Shown here in pieces: positions 1 to 8,000 of a stretch of 45,206 nucleotides of DNA (position 1 is the first letter of the stretch; every line of letters starts with the position of its first letter). Source of the DNA: a virus; IMG/VR virus record IMGVR_UViG_3300037963_005050, positions 1 to 45,206 of that record, one strand, 5' to 3'. A program made the translations under genes and the position numbers. The notes beneath the pieces are model-generated. The model did not search any database. It worked only from the letters and a program-made list of their open reading frames with translations, and was not told where the DNA came from.

Positions 1-14
1 CTATATAAAAAAAT

Positions 15-257
15 TTGTCCTATAAGATTTTCCGTATGGCCCCCACTGAAGATAATAAGATCTACCACATATACTTGAAGAACGAGTGTGTACTTCATAG
101 TTTGTCAGAGGAGAACTTTCGGAGTAGTTGGGAGACCCTACAGAACCTCGTAGGGCTTGTGAAGACTGACTATCAAGCTGAGGATCTCTCCTATGAAGTA
201 GTGGATGTACTACAAGATAGAGGGGATATCAGTAATTTGTCAGACACCTCACAGTGA
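15..257 (+). CDS. small conserved hypothetical protein (start uncertain)
   Basis: This is an 80-residue acidic, soluble-looking protein with no signal peptide or membrane segment. An in-frame stop at 6-8 means it cannot extend upstream. It must start at the TTG at 15 (MSYKIFRMAP) or the ATG at 36 (MAPTEDNKIY). I favour the TTG because the short aromatic lead-in resembles small cyanophage proteins I recall, and two nearby genes also seem to start with TTG, but no clear ribosome-binding site precedes either codon. The motif NKIYHIYLKNECVLHSLSEE looks like a compact alpha/beta fold. Its function is unknown. The stop at 255-257 directly abuts the strong promoter of the next gene, so the two are probably transcribed separately. 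Confidence 0.7.
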   Translation: MSYKIFRMAPTEDNKIYHIYLKNECVLHSLSEENFRSSWETLQNLVGLVKTDYQAEDLSYEVVDVLQDRGDISNLSDTSQ

Positions 258-286
258 TTGACAGTAGACTACATAACTGGTATAAT
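258..286 (+). promoter_or_regulatory. consensus sigma70-type promoter
   Basis: TTGACA lies at 258-263 and TATAAT at 281-286, separated by exactly 17 bp, so all 12 consensus bases match. Transcription would begin near 293, about 20 nt before the ATG at 315, leaving room for the GGAG ribosome-binding site near 299-302. Host-type sigma70 promoters drive early genes in T4-like cyanophages. This suggests that the downstream glycosyltransferase-like gene can be expressed by unmodified host polymerase. Confidence 0.85.
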
Positions 287-314
287 AATTGTTGAAATGG
301 AGTGATTCTAATTC

Positions 315-1091
315 ATGGCAAAAGGTTTTACAGTAAAGGCTTCAACACCAAAAAAAGATAAAGGTCCTGAGTGGGACTACGAAGCCATTAAAGAGAGGAT
401 GAGGGGCAAAGCGATTGTCTTCTGTCTTCCTGGAAGGGGATGTTCATATGCATTCATGAAGAACTTTGTACAATTGTGTTTTGACCTTGTACAAAACCAG
501 ATGAGTATTCAGATCAGTCAGGACTACTCGTCTATGGTGAACTTCGCACGTTGTAAGTGTCTCGGCGCGAATGTTCTGAGAGGGCCTGACCAGATTCCCT
601 GGGATGGTAAACTTCAGTATGACTATCAGTTGTGGATTGACTCTGATATTATTTTTAATACCGAGAAGTTCTGGCAGCTGTGCGACCTCGCGTTAAACTC
701 TGAGGGAGAAGAGAAGGAGATTGTCGCTGGTTGGTATTCGACCGAAGATGGGCGGACAACCTCTGTTGCACATTGGCTGGAGGAAGATGACTTCCGTAAT
801 AATGGTGGTGTGATGAACCATGAAATGGTTGATGGTATTAGTAAGCGTAAGAAGCCCTTTACTGTTGACTACACTGGTTTTGGATGGGTGATGATTCAGA
901 ATGGTGTCTTTGAAAACAAAGAGATGAAGTATCCTTGGTTTGCACCGAAGATGCAAGTGTTTGAATCTGGTGCTGTTCAAGATATGTGTGGTGAGGACGT
1001 TTCGTTCTGTCTTGATGCAATTGAGTCAGGATATAAGATCTGGTGTGATCCACGGATTCGTGTTGGTCACGAGAAGACCCGAGTTATTTGA
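315..1091 (+). CDS. GT-A-type glycosyltransferase-like protein
   Basis: This 258-residue soluble protein looks like a nucleotide-diphospho-sugar transferase of the GT-A/GT2 kind. Visible features are a beta strand, AIVFCLPGRG (33-42); a metal/nucleotide-sugar DxD motif, LWIDSDIIF, with D109 and D111; an acceptor-side GEDVSF (226-231), as in GT2 enzymes; and a late His (H252 in RVGHEK) at the place where GT-A folds often provide the third metal ligand. It would transfer a sugar to DNA, a virion protein or a host glycan; the acceptor cannot be read from sequence. A GGAG ribosome-binding site lies about 12 nt before the ATG. It has its own consensus promoter and is closed by a strong terminator, forming a single-gene unit. 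The fold assignment is fairly safe; enzymatic activity is inferred. Confidence 0.8.
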   Translation: MAKGFTVKASTPKKDKGPEWDYEAIKERMRGKAIVFCLPGRGCSYAFMKNFVQLCFDLVQNQMSIQISQDYSSMVNFARCKCLGANVLRGPDQIPWDGKLQYDYQLWIDSDIIFNTEKFWQLCDLALNSEGEEKEIVAGWYSTEDGRTTSVAHWLEEDDFRNNGGVMNHEMVDGISKRKKPFTVDYTGFGWVMIQNGVFENKEMKYPWFAPKMQVFESGAVQDMCGEDVSFCLDAIESGYKIWCDPRIRVGHEKTRVI

Positions 1092-1097
1092 TATCAG

Positions 1098-1124
1098 AAG
1101 GAGGTTGACAGACCTCCTTTTTTT
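1098..1124 (+). terminator. Rho-independent terminator after the glycosyltransferase-like gene
   Basis: A perfect 8-bp stem, AAGGAGGT (1098-1105) with ACCTCCTT (1112-1119), encloses the loop TGACAG and runs into seven T's (1118-1124). It begins 7 nt after the TGA at 1089-1091. Its loop also carries the -35 box of the next promoter. Confidence 0.92.
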
Positions 1125-1133
1125 GTGTATAGT
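1105..1133 (+). promoter_or_regulatory. sigma70-type promoter overlapping the terminator loop
   Basis: TTGACA at 1105-1110 and TATAGT at 1128-1133 are 17 bp apart, matching 11 of 12 consensus bases. The -35 box sits in the loop and last stem base of the terminator at 1098-1124. The expected start is near 1140, ahead of the 48-aa gene at 1156. It would drive the basic protein, the SET protein and the 228-aa protein as one operon. Confidence 0.75.
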
Positions 1134-1155
1134 AGAAACAAGTTAACAAGGAACT

Positions 1156-1302
1156 ATGGCAAAACTCAAACAATCTTTGACTGGTCAGACGATGATCGAC
1201 TCGACTCCGAAAAAGACTCGTCAGGGTATGGGTAAACACACGAAACTTGCTGCAACTTCAGCTAACAAGAAGAAGAAGCGTTATCGTGGTCAAGGACGTT
1301 GA
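1156..1302 (+). CDS. 48-aa highly basic protein, nucleic-acid-binding type
   Basis: The start is the ATG at 1156, preceded by AAGGA at 1148-1152; the stop is TGA 1300-1302. The product is 48 residues with a net strongly positive charge. The second half contains GMGKHTKL and the run NKKKKRYRGQGR at the C-terminus. It is rich in Lys, Arg, Thr and Gln, has no Cys and no hydrophobic core, and so is probably disordered or folds on RNA or DNA. I recall similar very small basic proteins in cyanomyoviruses but know no function. Its TGA overlaps the TTG start of the SET-domain gene in TTGA, which indicates translational coupling. A nucleic-acid-binding or ribosome-directed role is inference from charge alone. 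Confidence 0.8.
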   Translation: MAKLKQSLTGQTMIDSTPKKTRQGMGKHTKLAATSANKKKKRYRGQGR

Positions 1303-1673
1303 TTGAAGGATATAACCTGACTGTATACACTTATCTCGCTCCCAGTAAAGTCTGTGACGGGGTAGGTGTTTTTTCTTTAGTTGATATTCCAAGAGATACT
1401 GTCATCTTTAAACCAAAGACTTGTATTCAGATTACTGATGTGTCTCCTGAAATACAGACCTATCTAAAGAAGATGACCTATTATGATGATAATGGTTATT
1501 GGATTGATGATGATCTACAACGATTAGGTCAACAGTATTACATTAATCATTCACATCATCCGAATGTAGCTTACGAACGTAGTACGGGACAACTGTATGC
1601 GATTCGTGATATAATTAAGGACGAAGAACTCACTGATTATTATTTTCCAGGAGAAAGGGATTGGCTTACTTAA
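1299..1673 (+). CDS. SET-domain protein (putative protein lysine methyltransferase)
   Basis: These 124 residues are essentially a bare SET domain. The recognisable SET motifs appear in order: the N-terminal GxG strand, GVGVFSLVDI (21-30); the knot motif NHS at N83-H84-S85 in YYINHSHHPNV; and the last motif, KDEELTDYY (108-115), with the expected acidic-Glu-Leu-x-x-Asp-Tyr arrangement, where the Tyr is the usual catalytic or substrate-channel residue. SET enzymes transfer methyl groups from S-adenosylmethionine to lysines. The start is TTG at 1299 inside the previous gene's stop (TTGA), with AAGGA just upstream. No ATG occurs before residue 59, which would delete the fold, so TTG is well supported. 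The next gene overlaps its 3' end by 13 nt. The substrate is unknown: a phage virion, ribosomal or host protein is possible. Confidence 0.82.
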   Translation: MIEGYNLTVYTYLAPSKVCDGVGVFSLVDIPRDTVIFKPKTCIQITDVSPEIQTYLKKMTYYDDNGYWIDDDLQRLGQQYYINHSHHPNVAYERSTGQLYAIRDIIKDEELTDYYFPGERDWLT

Positions 1674-2347
1674 ATCACAGTTTACCTGATTGGTCTTGTT
1701 ACATTCGTAATGAGTTCCTGTATAACCATAAGAAAGGACATGGAGAGGTCACTAAGGCTGATGTCCATAGTGTCGCGAGTATGGAGAAACGTGTCCCTTT
1801 GTTTGAGGCGTTTCTGGAGAATGGTGTCAATTGGACACGGAGACCCCTACATGCCTTCTGTTGGGACCCAGAGGCGAAGATAGAACCCTTAGAGGACATC
1901 ATGTACTGGGATTGTTTTAGTCCTTATATTGATGTACAGAGACGACATCGACTTGCTGGTCTTCAGGCACAATTGATTCGTCCTGATGGTAAGAAGGTAT
2001 TGGGTGATTATATGTTCACGATGGATTGGTCCTGGGAGAATAAAGGTGTACCAGACCTGAACTATTCAGAAACACCAGAACATAAGTGTGCTCACTTGTT
2101 TAAGGTTGAAACTGGTAATTATTACGCCTATCCTAATAATCGGATCATTTGGTACGATAATGCCTGGACATTCAAACGTATTGATAAGAACCCTGGTTTT
2201 GAGATCGATACCACTGTCTATAGTGTAGAGAATAAGAGAAAGATGGAAACCTCTGATCATTACATGTATGAGGTAACTGATCTTGAAAATAAAGATAGTG
2301 TTGATACTTGGCACGGACAAGAGTTTAGGTACGCCGATCCTCAATAA
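1661..2347 (+). CDS. conserved cyanophage-type hypothetical protein, 228 aa
   Basis: This soluble protein has many Trp, Tyr and His residues and segments such as LNHSLPDWSCYIRNEFLYNH, FCWDPEAKIEPLEDIMYWD and YYAYPNNRIIWYDNAW. I do not recognise a catalytic family, but the composition is that of a well-ordered globular protein. The TTG at 1661 is preceded by a purine-rich GGAGAAAGGGA that fits a ribosome-binding site. The gene overlaps the SET gene by 13 nt, so both are likely translated from one transcript. The first internal ATG is around residue 41 (MEKRVPL) and would remove conserved-looking sequence. The stop TAA 2345-2347 is embedded in a TAAATA late-promoter-like element. A product modified by or cooperating with the SET protein is a guess from operon order only. 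Confidence 0.78.
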   Translation: MAYLNHSLPDWSCYIRNEFLYNHKKGHGEVTKADVHSVASMEKRVPLFEAFLENGVNWTRRPLHAFCWDPEAKIEPLEDIMYWDCFSPYIDVQRRHRLAGLQAQLIRPDGKKVLGDYMFTMDWSWENKGVPDLNYSETPEHKCAHLFKVETGNYYAYPNNRIIWYDNAWTFKRIDKNPGFEIDTTVYSVENKRKMETSDHYMYEVTDLENKDSVDTWHGQEFRYADPQ

Positions 2348-2350
2348 ATA
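2344..2350 (+). promoter_or_regulatory. possible T4-late-type promoter (ATAAATA)
   Basis: ATAAATA overlaps the stop of the upstream gene and lies 13 nt before the ATG at 2364, closer than the roughly 20-27 nt seen at most other late boxes here. This makes it a weaker candidate; it may be coincidental in an AT-rich stop region. Confidence 0.4.
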
Positions 2351-2363
2351 ATCAAAAAGAGTT

Positions 2364-2519
2364 ATGGAAGATAAGAACTTTTTAAGAGAGATCAATCACG
2401 ATCAAAAAACACCAAAGAATCAGAAGAAAGTCCGTCAAGATGGTTTCTATGAAGCCTCTGAAGCGGACTGGAAAGACTTCTGGGAGAATGAAGATAAAGC
2501 CGAAATCTTAACTGAGTAA
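2364..2519 (+). CDS. 51-aa acidic small protein
   Basis: The ATG at 2364 follows AAAGAG; the stop is TAA 2517-2519. The 51-residue product is charged and mostly acidic, with a C-terminal amphipathic stretch (EASEADWKDFWENEDKAE) rich in Trp, Asp and Glu and a more basic centre (KTPKNQKKVRQDG). It is too short for a family assignment. The length, spacing and start fit a genuine gene filling the gap between the 228-aa gene and the gp25 promoter. Function unknown. Confidence 0.6.
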   Translation: MEDKNFLREINHDQKTPKNQKKVRQDGFYEASEADWKDFWENEDKAEILTE

Positions 2520-2535
2520 TTTGTCGGGATACCCC

Positions 2536-2543
2536 TATAAATA
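2536..2543 (+). promoter_or_regulatory. T4-late-type promoter for the baseplate block
   Basis: An exact TATAAATA octamer, the T4 late promoter consensus, sits at 2536-2543, 26 nt upstream of the GTG of gp25. It is the best late box in the window and fits as the main start of the gp25-gp6-giant transcript. In T4 such boxes are read by gp55-type sigma with the sliding clamp; cyanomyoviruses carry homologues of these factors. Confidence 0.82.
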
Positions 2544-2569
2544 ACCCTAGATTGTTGTAACATAGTTAA

Positions 2570-2971
2570 GTGCCAGTCCAAAGGATTAGTAAGGGGTTTA
2601 AGGACGTTAGTGCAACGTTCAAGATCAACCCTATGAACTACGACATTATTACGTTGAAGAATGAGACGGCTATTGCTCGTTCTATTCGTAACCTTATCTT
2701 TACGGTACCTGGTGAGAAACCATTTGAACCTAATATCGGTTCTAGGGTCACAAACCTCTTATTTGAGAATCTGGATGTTCTAACTGCTAGTTCAATCCAA
2801 ACTGAAATTGAAGCTACGATCGGTAATTACGAACCTAGAGTCAAGTTAGTCCAGGTAAGGGTGACACCTAATTATGATAATAACGAATTTGATTGTTACA
2901 TCAAATATAATATTGTTGGAATCGAAGTTCCACAACAACAATTATCATTTGTATTACAACCGACTAGGTAA
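2570..2971 (+). CDS. 25: baseplate wedge subunit gp25
   Basis: This 133-residue protein belongs to the GPW/gp25 family, close to the 132 residues of T4 gp25. The family core is visible at about 28-65: NETAIARSIRNLIFT, then PGEKPFEPNIGSRVTNLLFE. gp25 sits at the inner baseplate wedge next to gp6 and gp53, initiates sheath assembly and carries a lysozyme-like fold. It starts with GTG at 2570; no ATG is possible before residue 22 and the strong late promoter sits 26 nt upstream. The stop TAA abuts the ATG of gp6 (TAAATG), the usual 25-6 pairing of T4-like phages. Confidence 0.95.
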   Translation: MPVQRISKGFKDVSATFKINPMNYDIITLKNETAIARSIRNLIFTVPGEKPFEPNIGSRVTNLLFENLDVLTASSIQTEIEATIGNYEPRVKLVQVRVTPNYDNNEFDCYIKYNIVGIEVPQQQLSFVLQPTR

Positions 2972-5029
2972 ATGCCTCTAGTTAATTTTAGCAACTTAGA
3001 TTTTGATCAGATCAAGGAGTCCATTAAGGACTATCTTCGTGCGAACTCAAATTTCACTGATTATGATTTTGAGGGATCGAATCTAACCACAATTATCGAT
3101 ACGTTAGCATATAATACGTATATCACCTCATATAATGCCAATATGGTATCAAATGAGGTATTCATCGATAGTGCCACGCTCAGGGAGAACGTGGTGTCTC
3201 TAGCACGCAATATAGGGTATGTACCGAGGTCTAGAAAGAGTTCTGTAGCAAATGTATCTTTCGTTGTAAATGCAGCTAATACAACCGCAGTTACTCTGAC
3301 ACTCAAAGCAGGTGCTGTATTGACTTCAAGGTCAACACAGTCTGATAAGAATAAAAATTATATCTTCTCAATTCCAAATGATATTACCGTTCCTGTGGAT
3401 GCGGACGGTTTTGCACGTTTCAATATCGATGTATATGAAGGAACATTTGTAACTCAAACGTTCACTGTCGATACTGGTAACCCACAACAGAAATTTATCC
3501 TTCCAAACTCTGGTATTGACACCGACACTTTATCAGTAATCGTTAAAGATACTGCACTTTCAACAGTTTCAAGGAAATTTGAACTTTTTGACAGTCTCTT
3601 TAACGTTACTAAGGACACAAGGTGTTACTTTATCCATGAAATTTCGCAGGAGAGGTATGAATTACTATTCGGAGATGGAATTTTTGGCGTCAAACTTGAT
3701 AATTCTAACTTTGTTCAGGCAACATACATTATTTCCAATGGTTCATCCGCCAACAATATCACTAATTTCACTTACATCGGCAATATCGTAGACAATAATG
3801 GTGCCAATGTGAGTCAGGGAGTGTCAATTGTCTCGACTAATACACCATCTGGTGGTGGTAAATCAATTGAAAGTGTAGAATCAGTCAAAAAATACGCTCC
3901 TCAGATCTATGCATCACAAAATAGGGCAGTCACAGCAGCTGATTATGAGGCTTTAGTTCCACAAATCTACCCAGAAGCCGAATCTGTCTCTGCTTTTGGT
4001 GGTGAAGACCTTACTCCACCCGAATTTGGAAAAGTTTTTATCAGTATTAAACCATATAATGGCGTATTTTTGTCAAGTGCTATCAAACAAAACTTACAAC
4101 AGAGTATTAAAAGGTACACAGTAGCAGGAATTAGACCTGAAATAATCGATCTTAAGTATCTTTACGTTGAAGCTGATATTGAAGCGTATTATAACTCGAA
4201 CAAAGCACCTTCTCCATCGTTTGTTCAGAACTTAGTCACTCAAAATATTCAAAAATACTCAGATTCTTCCGAATTAAATCAATTCGGTGCTCGATTTAAG
4301 TATTCTAAGTTCCAAAAAGTTGTTGATAGTAGTAATGAGTCGATTACATCGAACATTACGACCGTCAAAATGCGAAGAGACATGCAAGTAAGACTCAATA
4401 CCTTCGCAGAATATGAACTTTGCTTCGGGAATCGGTTCCATGTCAAGAATCATGGTCATACTCCAGTATATCAAGGTACTTTGCTCGGTTATAACATTAG
4501 ATCAACTGGATTTACAGTAAGTGGAATTAGTGGAACTGTCTATCTTGGTGATAGACCTACTGGAAATCTTGAAAAGGGGACAATTTTCTTGTTTAAACTG
4601 AATTCTCCAACTGAACCAATCATTGTAAAACAAAATATTGGTGTAATTGACTATATGAAGGGAGAAATAAAATTGAATCCCATCAATATCATTAGTACAG
4701 TGGTGAATAAGAATTCTCCTATTGTTGAAGTATCTGTAAATCCCTTCTCAAATGATGTGATTGGTCTCCAAGATCTCTATCTACAATTGGATGTAAATAA
4801 TACAACAGTGAGTTCTGTTGCTGATAACATTTCTTCTGGAAATGATGTATCTGGTACAAATTATATTGTTTCATCAAGTTATGGCTTGAATACTTTGGTA
4901 AGAGGTAATCCAATTGTTACTGTTGACGTAGATCCAACACTTGAAGCTCAATCATCTTCACCTACGACTGTAACACCTTCGACAACATCTTCTAATACTT
5001 TCGGTAGATCCACAACATCGTCCTATTAA
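2972..5029 (+). CDS. 6: baseplate wedge subunit gp6 (baseplate J-like)
   Basis: At 685 residues it matches T4 gp6 (about 660). The N-terminus, LDFDQIKESIKDYLRAN, is the usual gp6 opening. A baseplate-J signature, YELLFGDGIFGVKLDN, lies around 227-243, followed by SVESVKKYAPQIYA and AVTAADYEALVP at about 300-330, as in J-family proteins. The last 60 residues are Ser/Thr-rich (TTVTPSTTSSNTF) and look flexible. gp6 forms the continuous ring that holds the wedges together around the hub and changes conformation on contraction. The gene starts with the ATG immediately after the stop of gp25 and ends 6 nt before the giant gene, so the three are co-transcribed and probably translationally coupled. 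Confidence 0.95.
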   Translation: MPLVNFSNLDFDQIKESIKDYLRANSNFTDYDFEGSNLTTIIDTLAYNTYITSYNANMVSNEVFIDSATLRENVVSLARNIGYVPRSRKSSVANVSFVVNAANTTAVTLTLKAGAVLTSRSTQSDKNKNYIFSIPNDITVPVDADGFARFNIDVYEGTFVTQTFTVDTGNPQQKFILPNSGIDTDTLSVIVKDTALSTVSRKFELFDSLFNVTKDTRCYFIHEISQERYELLFGDGIFGVKLDNSNFVQATYIISNGSSANNITNFTYIGNIVDNNGANVSQGVSIVSTNTPSGGGKSIESVESVKKYAPQIYASQNRAVTAADYEALVPQIYPEAESVSAFGGEDLTPPEFGKVFISIKPYNGVFLSSAIKQNLQQSIKRYTVAGIRPEIIDLKYLYVEADIEAYYNSNKAPSPSFVQNLVTQNIQKYSDSSELNQFGARFKYSKFQKVVDSSNESITSNITTVKMRRDMQVRLNTFAEYELCFGNRFHVKNHGHTPVYQGTLLGYNIRSTGFTVSGISGTVYLGDRPTGNLEKGTIFLFKLNSPTEPIIVKQNIGVIDYMKGEIKLNPINIISTVVNKNSPIVEVSVNPFSNDVIGLQDLYLQLDVNNTTVSSVADNISSGNDVSGTNYIVSSSYGLNTLVRGNPIVTVDVDPTLEAQSSSPTTVTPSTTSSNTFGRSTTSSY

Positions 5030-5035
5030 TAAAAA

Positions 5036-8000
5036 ATGGCAGTAGATAGAGTAAAATTCCAGGAAATTGTCGCCAGTCAACTTCCAAGATATGTTAGAGA
5101 AGATTTTCCTCTTCTTGGGGAGTTTTTAGAGCAATATTATATTTCTCAAGAGTCTCAAAGTGGACCTGTTGATATTATAAACAATATTGACCAATACGTA
5201 AAGGTTGAAGAGTTATTTGATATTGTCGATAATACATCTTTAACGTCTGATATTTCCTTTACGACGAAAGAAATCCCTGTATCGTCAACAATTGGTTTCC
5301 CTGATGCAAACGGAATCATTCAGATTGATGATGAGGTCATATATTACACTGGAATCACTTCAACTTCTTTTACTGGATGTAAAAGAGGATTTAGTGGTAT
5401 AACGACATATGTTTCTACAGGTAATCCTGACGAATTGACTTTTAGTCAGACCGAAACCAACAAACATACCACAAGTACAAAAGTAAAGAACCTGAACGTT
5501 CTGTTTTTGAAACAGTTTTTAAACAAACTGAAAAAACAGGTCACACCAGGTTACGATGATAGAAATTTTTACGAAGATTTAAATAAGAAGAATTTCATTT
5601 ACAACTCGAAGAGTTTTTACTCTTCAAAAGGTACCGATCAGTCATTTGAAATTTTATTCCGAGCATTATATGGTGAAGATGTTGAAATTTTGAAACCATC
5701 GGAGTTTCTGCTCACCCCTTCTAATGCCGATTACAAAATAACTCAAGACTATGTTGTCGAAAAACTTTCAGGTGACCCTTTAGATTTAAAAAACCTTACT
5801 ATTTTCCAAAGAAGAACTGGAGCAAGAGGTTCTGTCACTAATGTTCAACAAATTCCATATGCTGACTATCAATTCTATCAAGTAAGTATTGATTCTGGAA
5901 ATGACAACACAAGTGTTACTGGTTCGATTTTTGGTGAATTCAAACCTAACCCTTTAACAAAACTTCTTGAGAATGTAAGTATTGGTGCATCAATTATTAG
6001 TGTTGACTCTACTGTAGATTTCCCAGAGTTTGGAAATTTGGCCATTGTTGACGAAGATGGTCGAGAATTGTCAATTGCATACACTGGAAAGACTTCTAAC
6101 CAGTTTTATAACTGTTCAGGAATTATTAATGAGTTAGAAAAGACAGTAGATGTCAAATTTGACGACTATTCTTATGCATATGTTGGAATTAATACAGATA
6201 CTGAGATTCAGGTTCGCTTTACGTCAACACTGAAGGATTTTGTCCAAAATGATAAGACAAATTACTTCAGACCTCTAGATACTATTCAAATTAAATCTCT
6301 TGGTTATGAGGCTCCTGGCAAAAAGAGTAATAATTGGCTTTTAAACGTCAAACCAAAATATAAAGTAGGTGAAACCACAGTTATTGACGCAACTGCATTC
6401 ATCTATCAATTTAAATTCCTTGAAACTCACTTTTTTAGTGAGGGATATGAACTGAGATATGAAAATGAGGATAAGACGGTATCTTTGTTGGGAACTGTTG
6501 TCAGAGTTATTTCCAATGACACTGTTAATGTAAGATTCTCCGCTCAGATACCTCTTACTGGTACATTTTTCGTCGAAAATCAACTTTTAAAGGGAGATTC
6601 GACAAAATATCCTTACCTTGAAGAGTTTGTTGCAAACGTTCAGAATACGTATGCAAAATTTAACGGGGATGTGATGGTCGCATCCAACTCAATACCAAAA
6701 TTTGATGATATTTTAACAAATACGTACAACTGTAGTGTCACATTCTCAGCATCACTTAAAAGTACAAAAATATTAGATCTTCCTACTAATCCCACTTCTT
6801 TGCCTGATCATGGATTCCATACTGGAGATTCAGTTTACTTCCAGTCAGCTGGTACAGGATTTGAAAATATTCCATCAGCATCATATTTTGTAAAAAGAAT
6901 TGATGAGAGTAAAATTAGTCTTGCAAGAAGTAAGGCAGACTTATTCCGAAATACTTTTGTAACATTCAACGGTTCTGTCACTAATGCATCTCTGACATTA
7001 CTTGAATTCTACAAGAAAAATATTGAACCACAGGGTATTTACAGACAAATACTCGAACCTACTAATAATAGAGTTGATAACCAAATAACAAAGGCAGGAA
7101 CCACTGGTATTTGGAATAATGGTGTTGAGCTGTTGAACTATAAGTCAACCAATAGTGTATATTATGGTGATATTCTTGGATTTACCGTTACTCGGGGTGG
7201 ACAAGATTATGATGTTATCAATCCTCCAGTAGTCAATATATCTGATGAAGTAGGAACTGGTGCTACTGGTGTTGCTAATGTCTTAGGTAATTTAGTAAGA
7301 CTTGATGTAACTGATGGTGGTATGGGTTATTATGCACCACCGACTATCACAATTACGGGTGGTAATGGATTTGGTGCGGCCGCAGAGCCTAGAATGATTT
7401 CTATCATACATGAAAATCCATTCATTGCCGACTCATCTAATGTAATAAGTCTAGCAAATAATGAAATTACATTTAGAAGTGATCACAAATTTCTTGATGG
7501 TGAAAGTGTCATCTACGAAACAAGAGGTACGAAGGGTATAGCTGGTCTTACCACTGAGTCTGAATATTTTGTATTTGTTAGTGGTCAAAAAACTCTTAAA
7601 CTTCATACAACAAGAGCCGATGCAATCGCAGGTGTCAATACTGTTGGATTCACTCAGTTTGGTAATGGTGTTCAATATTTACGTGCATCAAAACTTAAAT
7701 CTATTGTATCAAGTGTTGTTATTACAAATCCTGGAGAGGGATACGAGAATAAACAAAGAGTTATTCCAACTGTTGGTGTTAATACTGTTTCAAACAGAGT
7801 TGAAATTCAAAATCATGGATACAGAGATGGAGAAGTCGTTAGATACACGAGAGATAGTTCTTTACCAAGTGTACAGGGACTATATGAAAATAGAGATTAT
7901 TACGTAATTAAAGTAAATGAAGATGAATTTTCTCTAACAGAAGTTGGAAGTGGTACACAGGGTAAATCTTATTTCTATGATAGAAAGATAACTGTTAATT

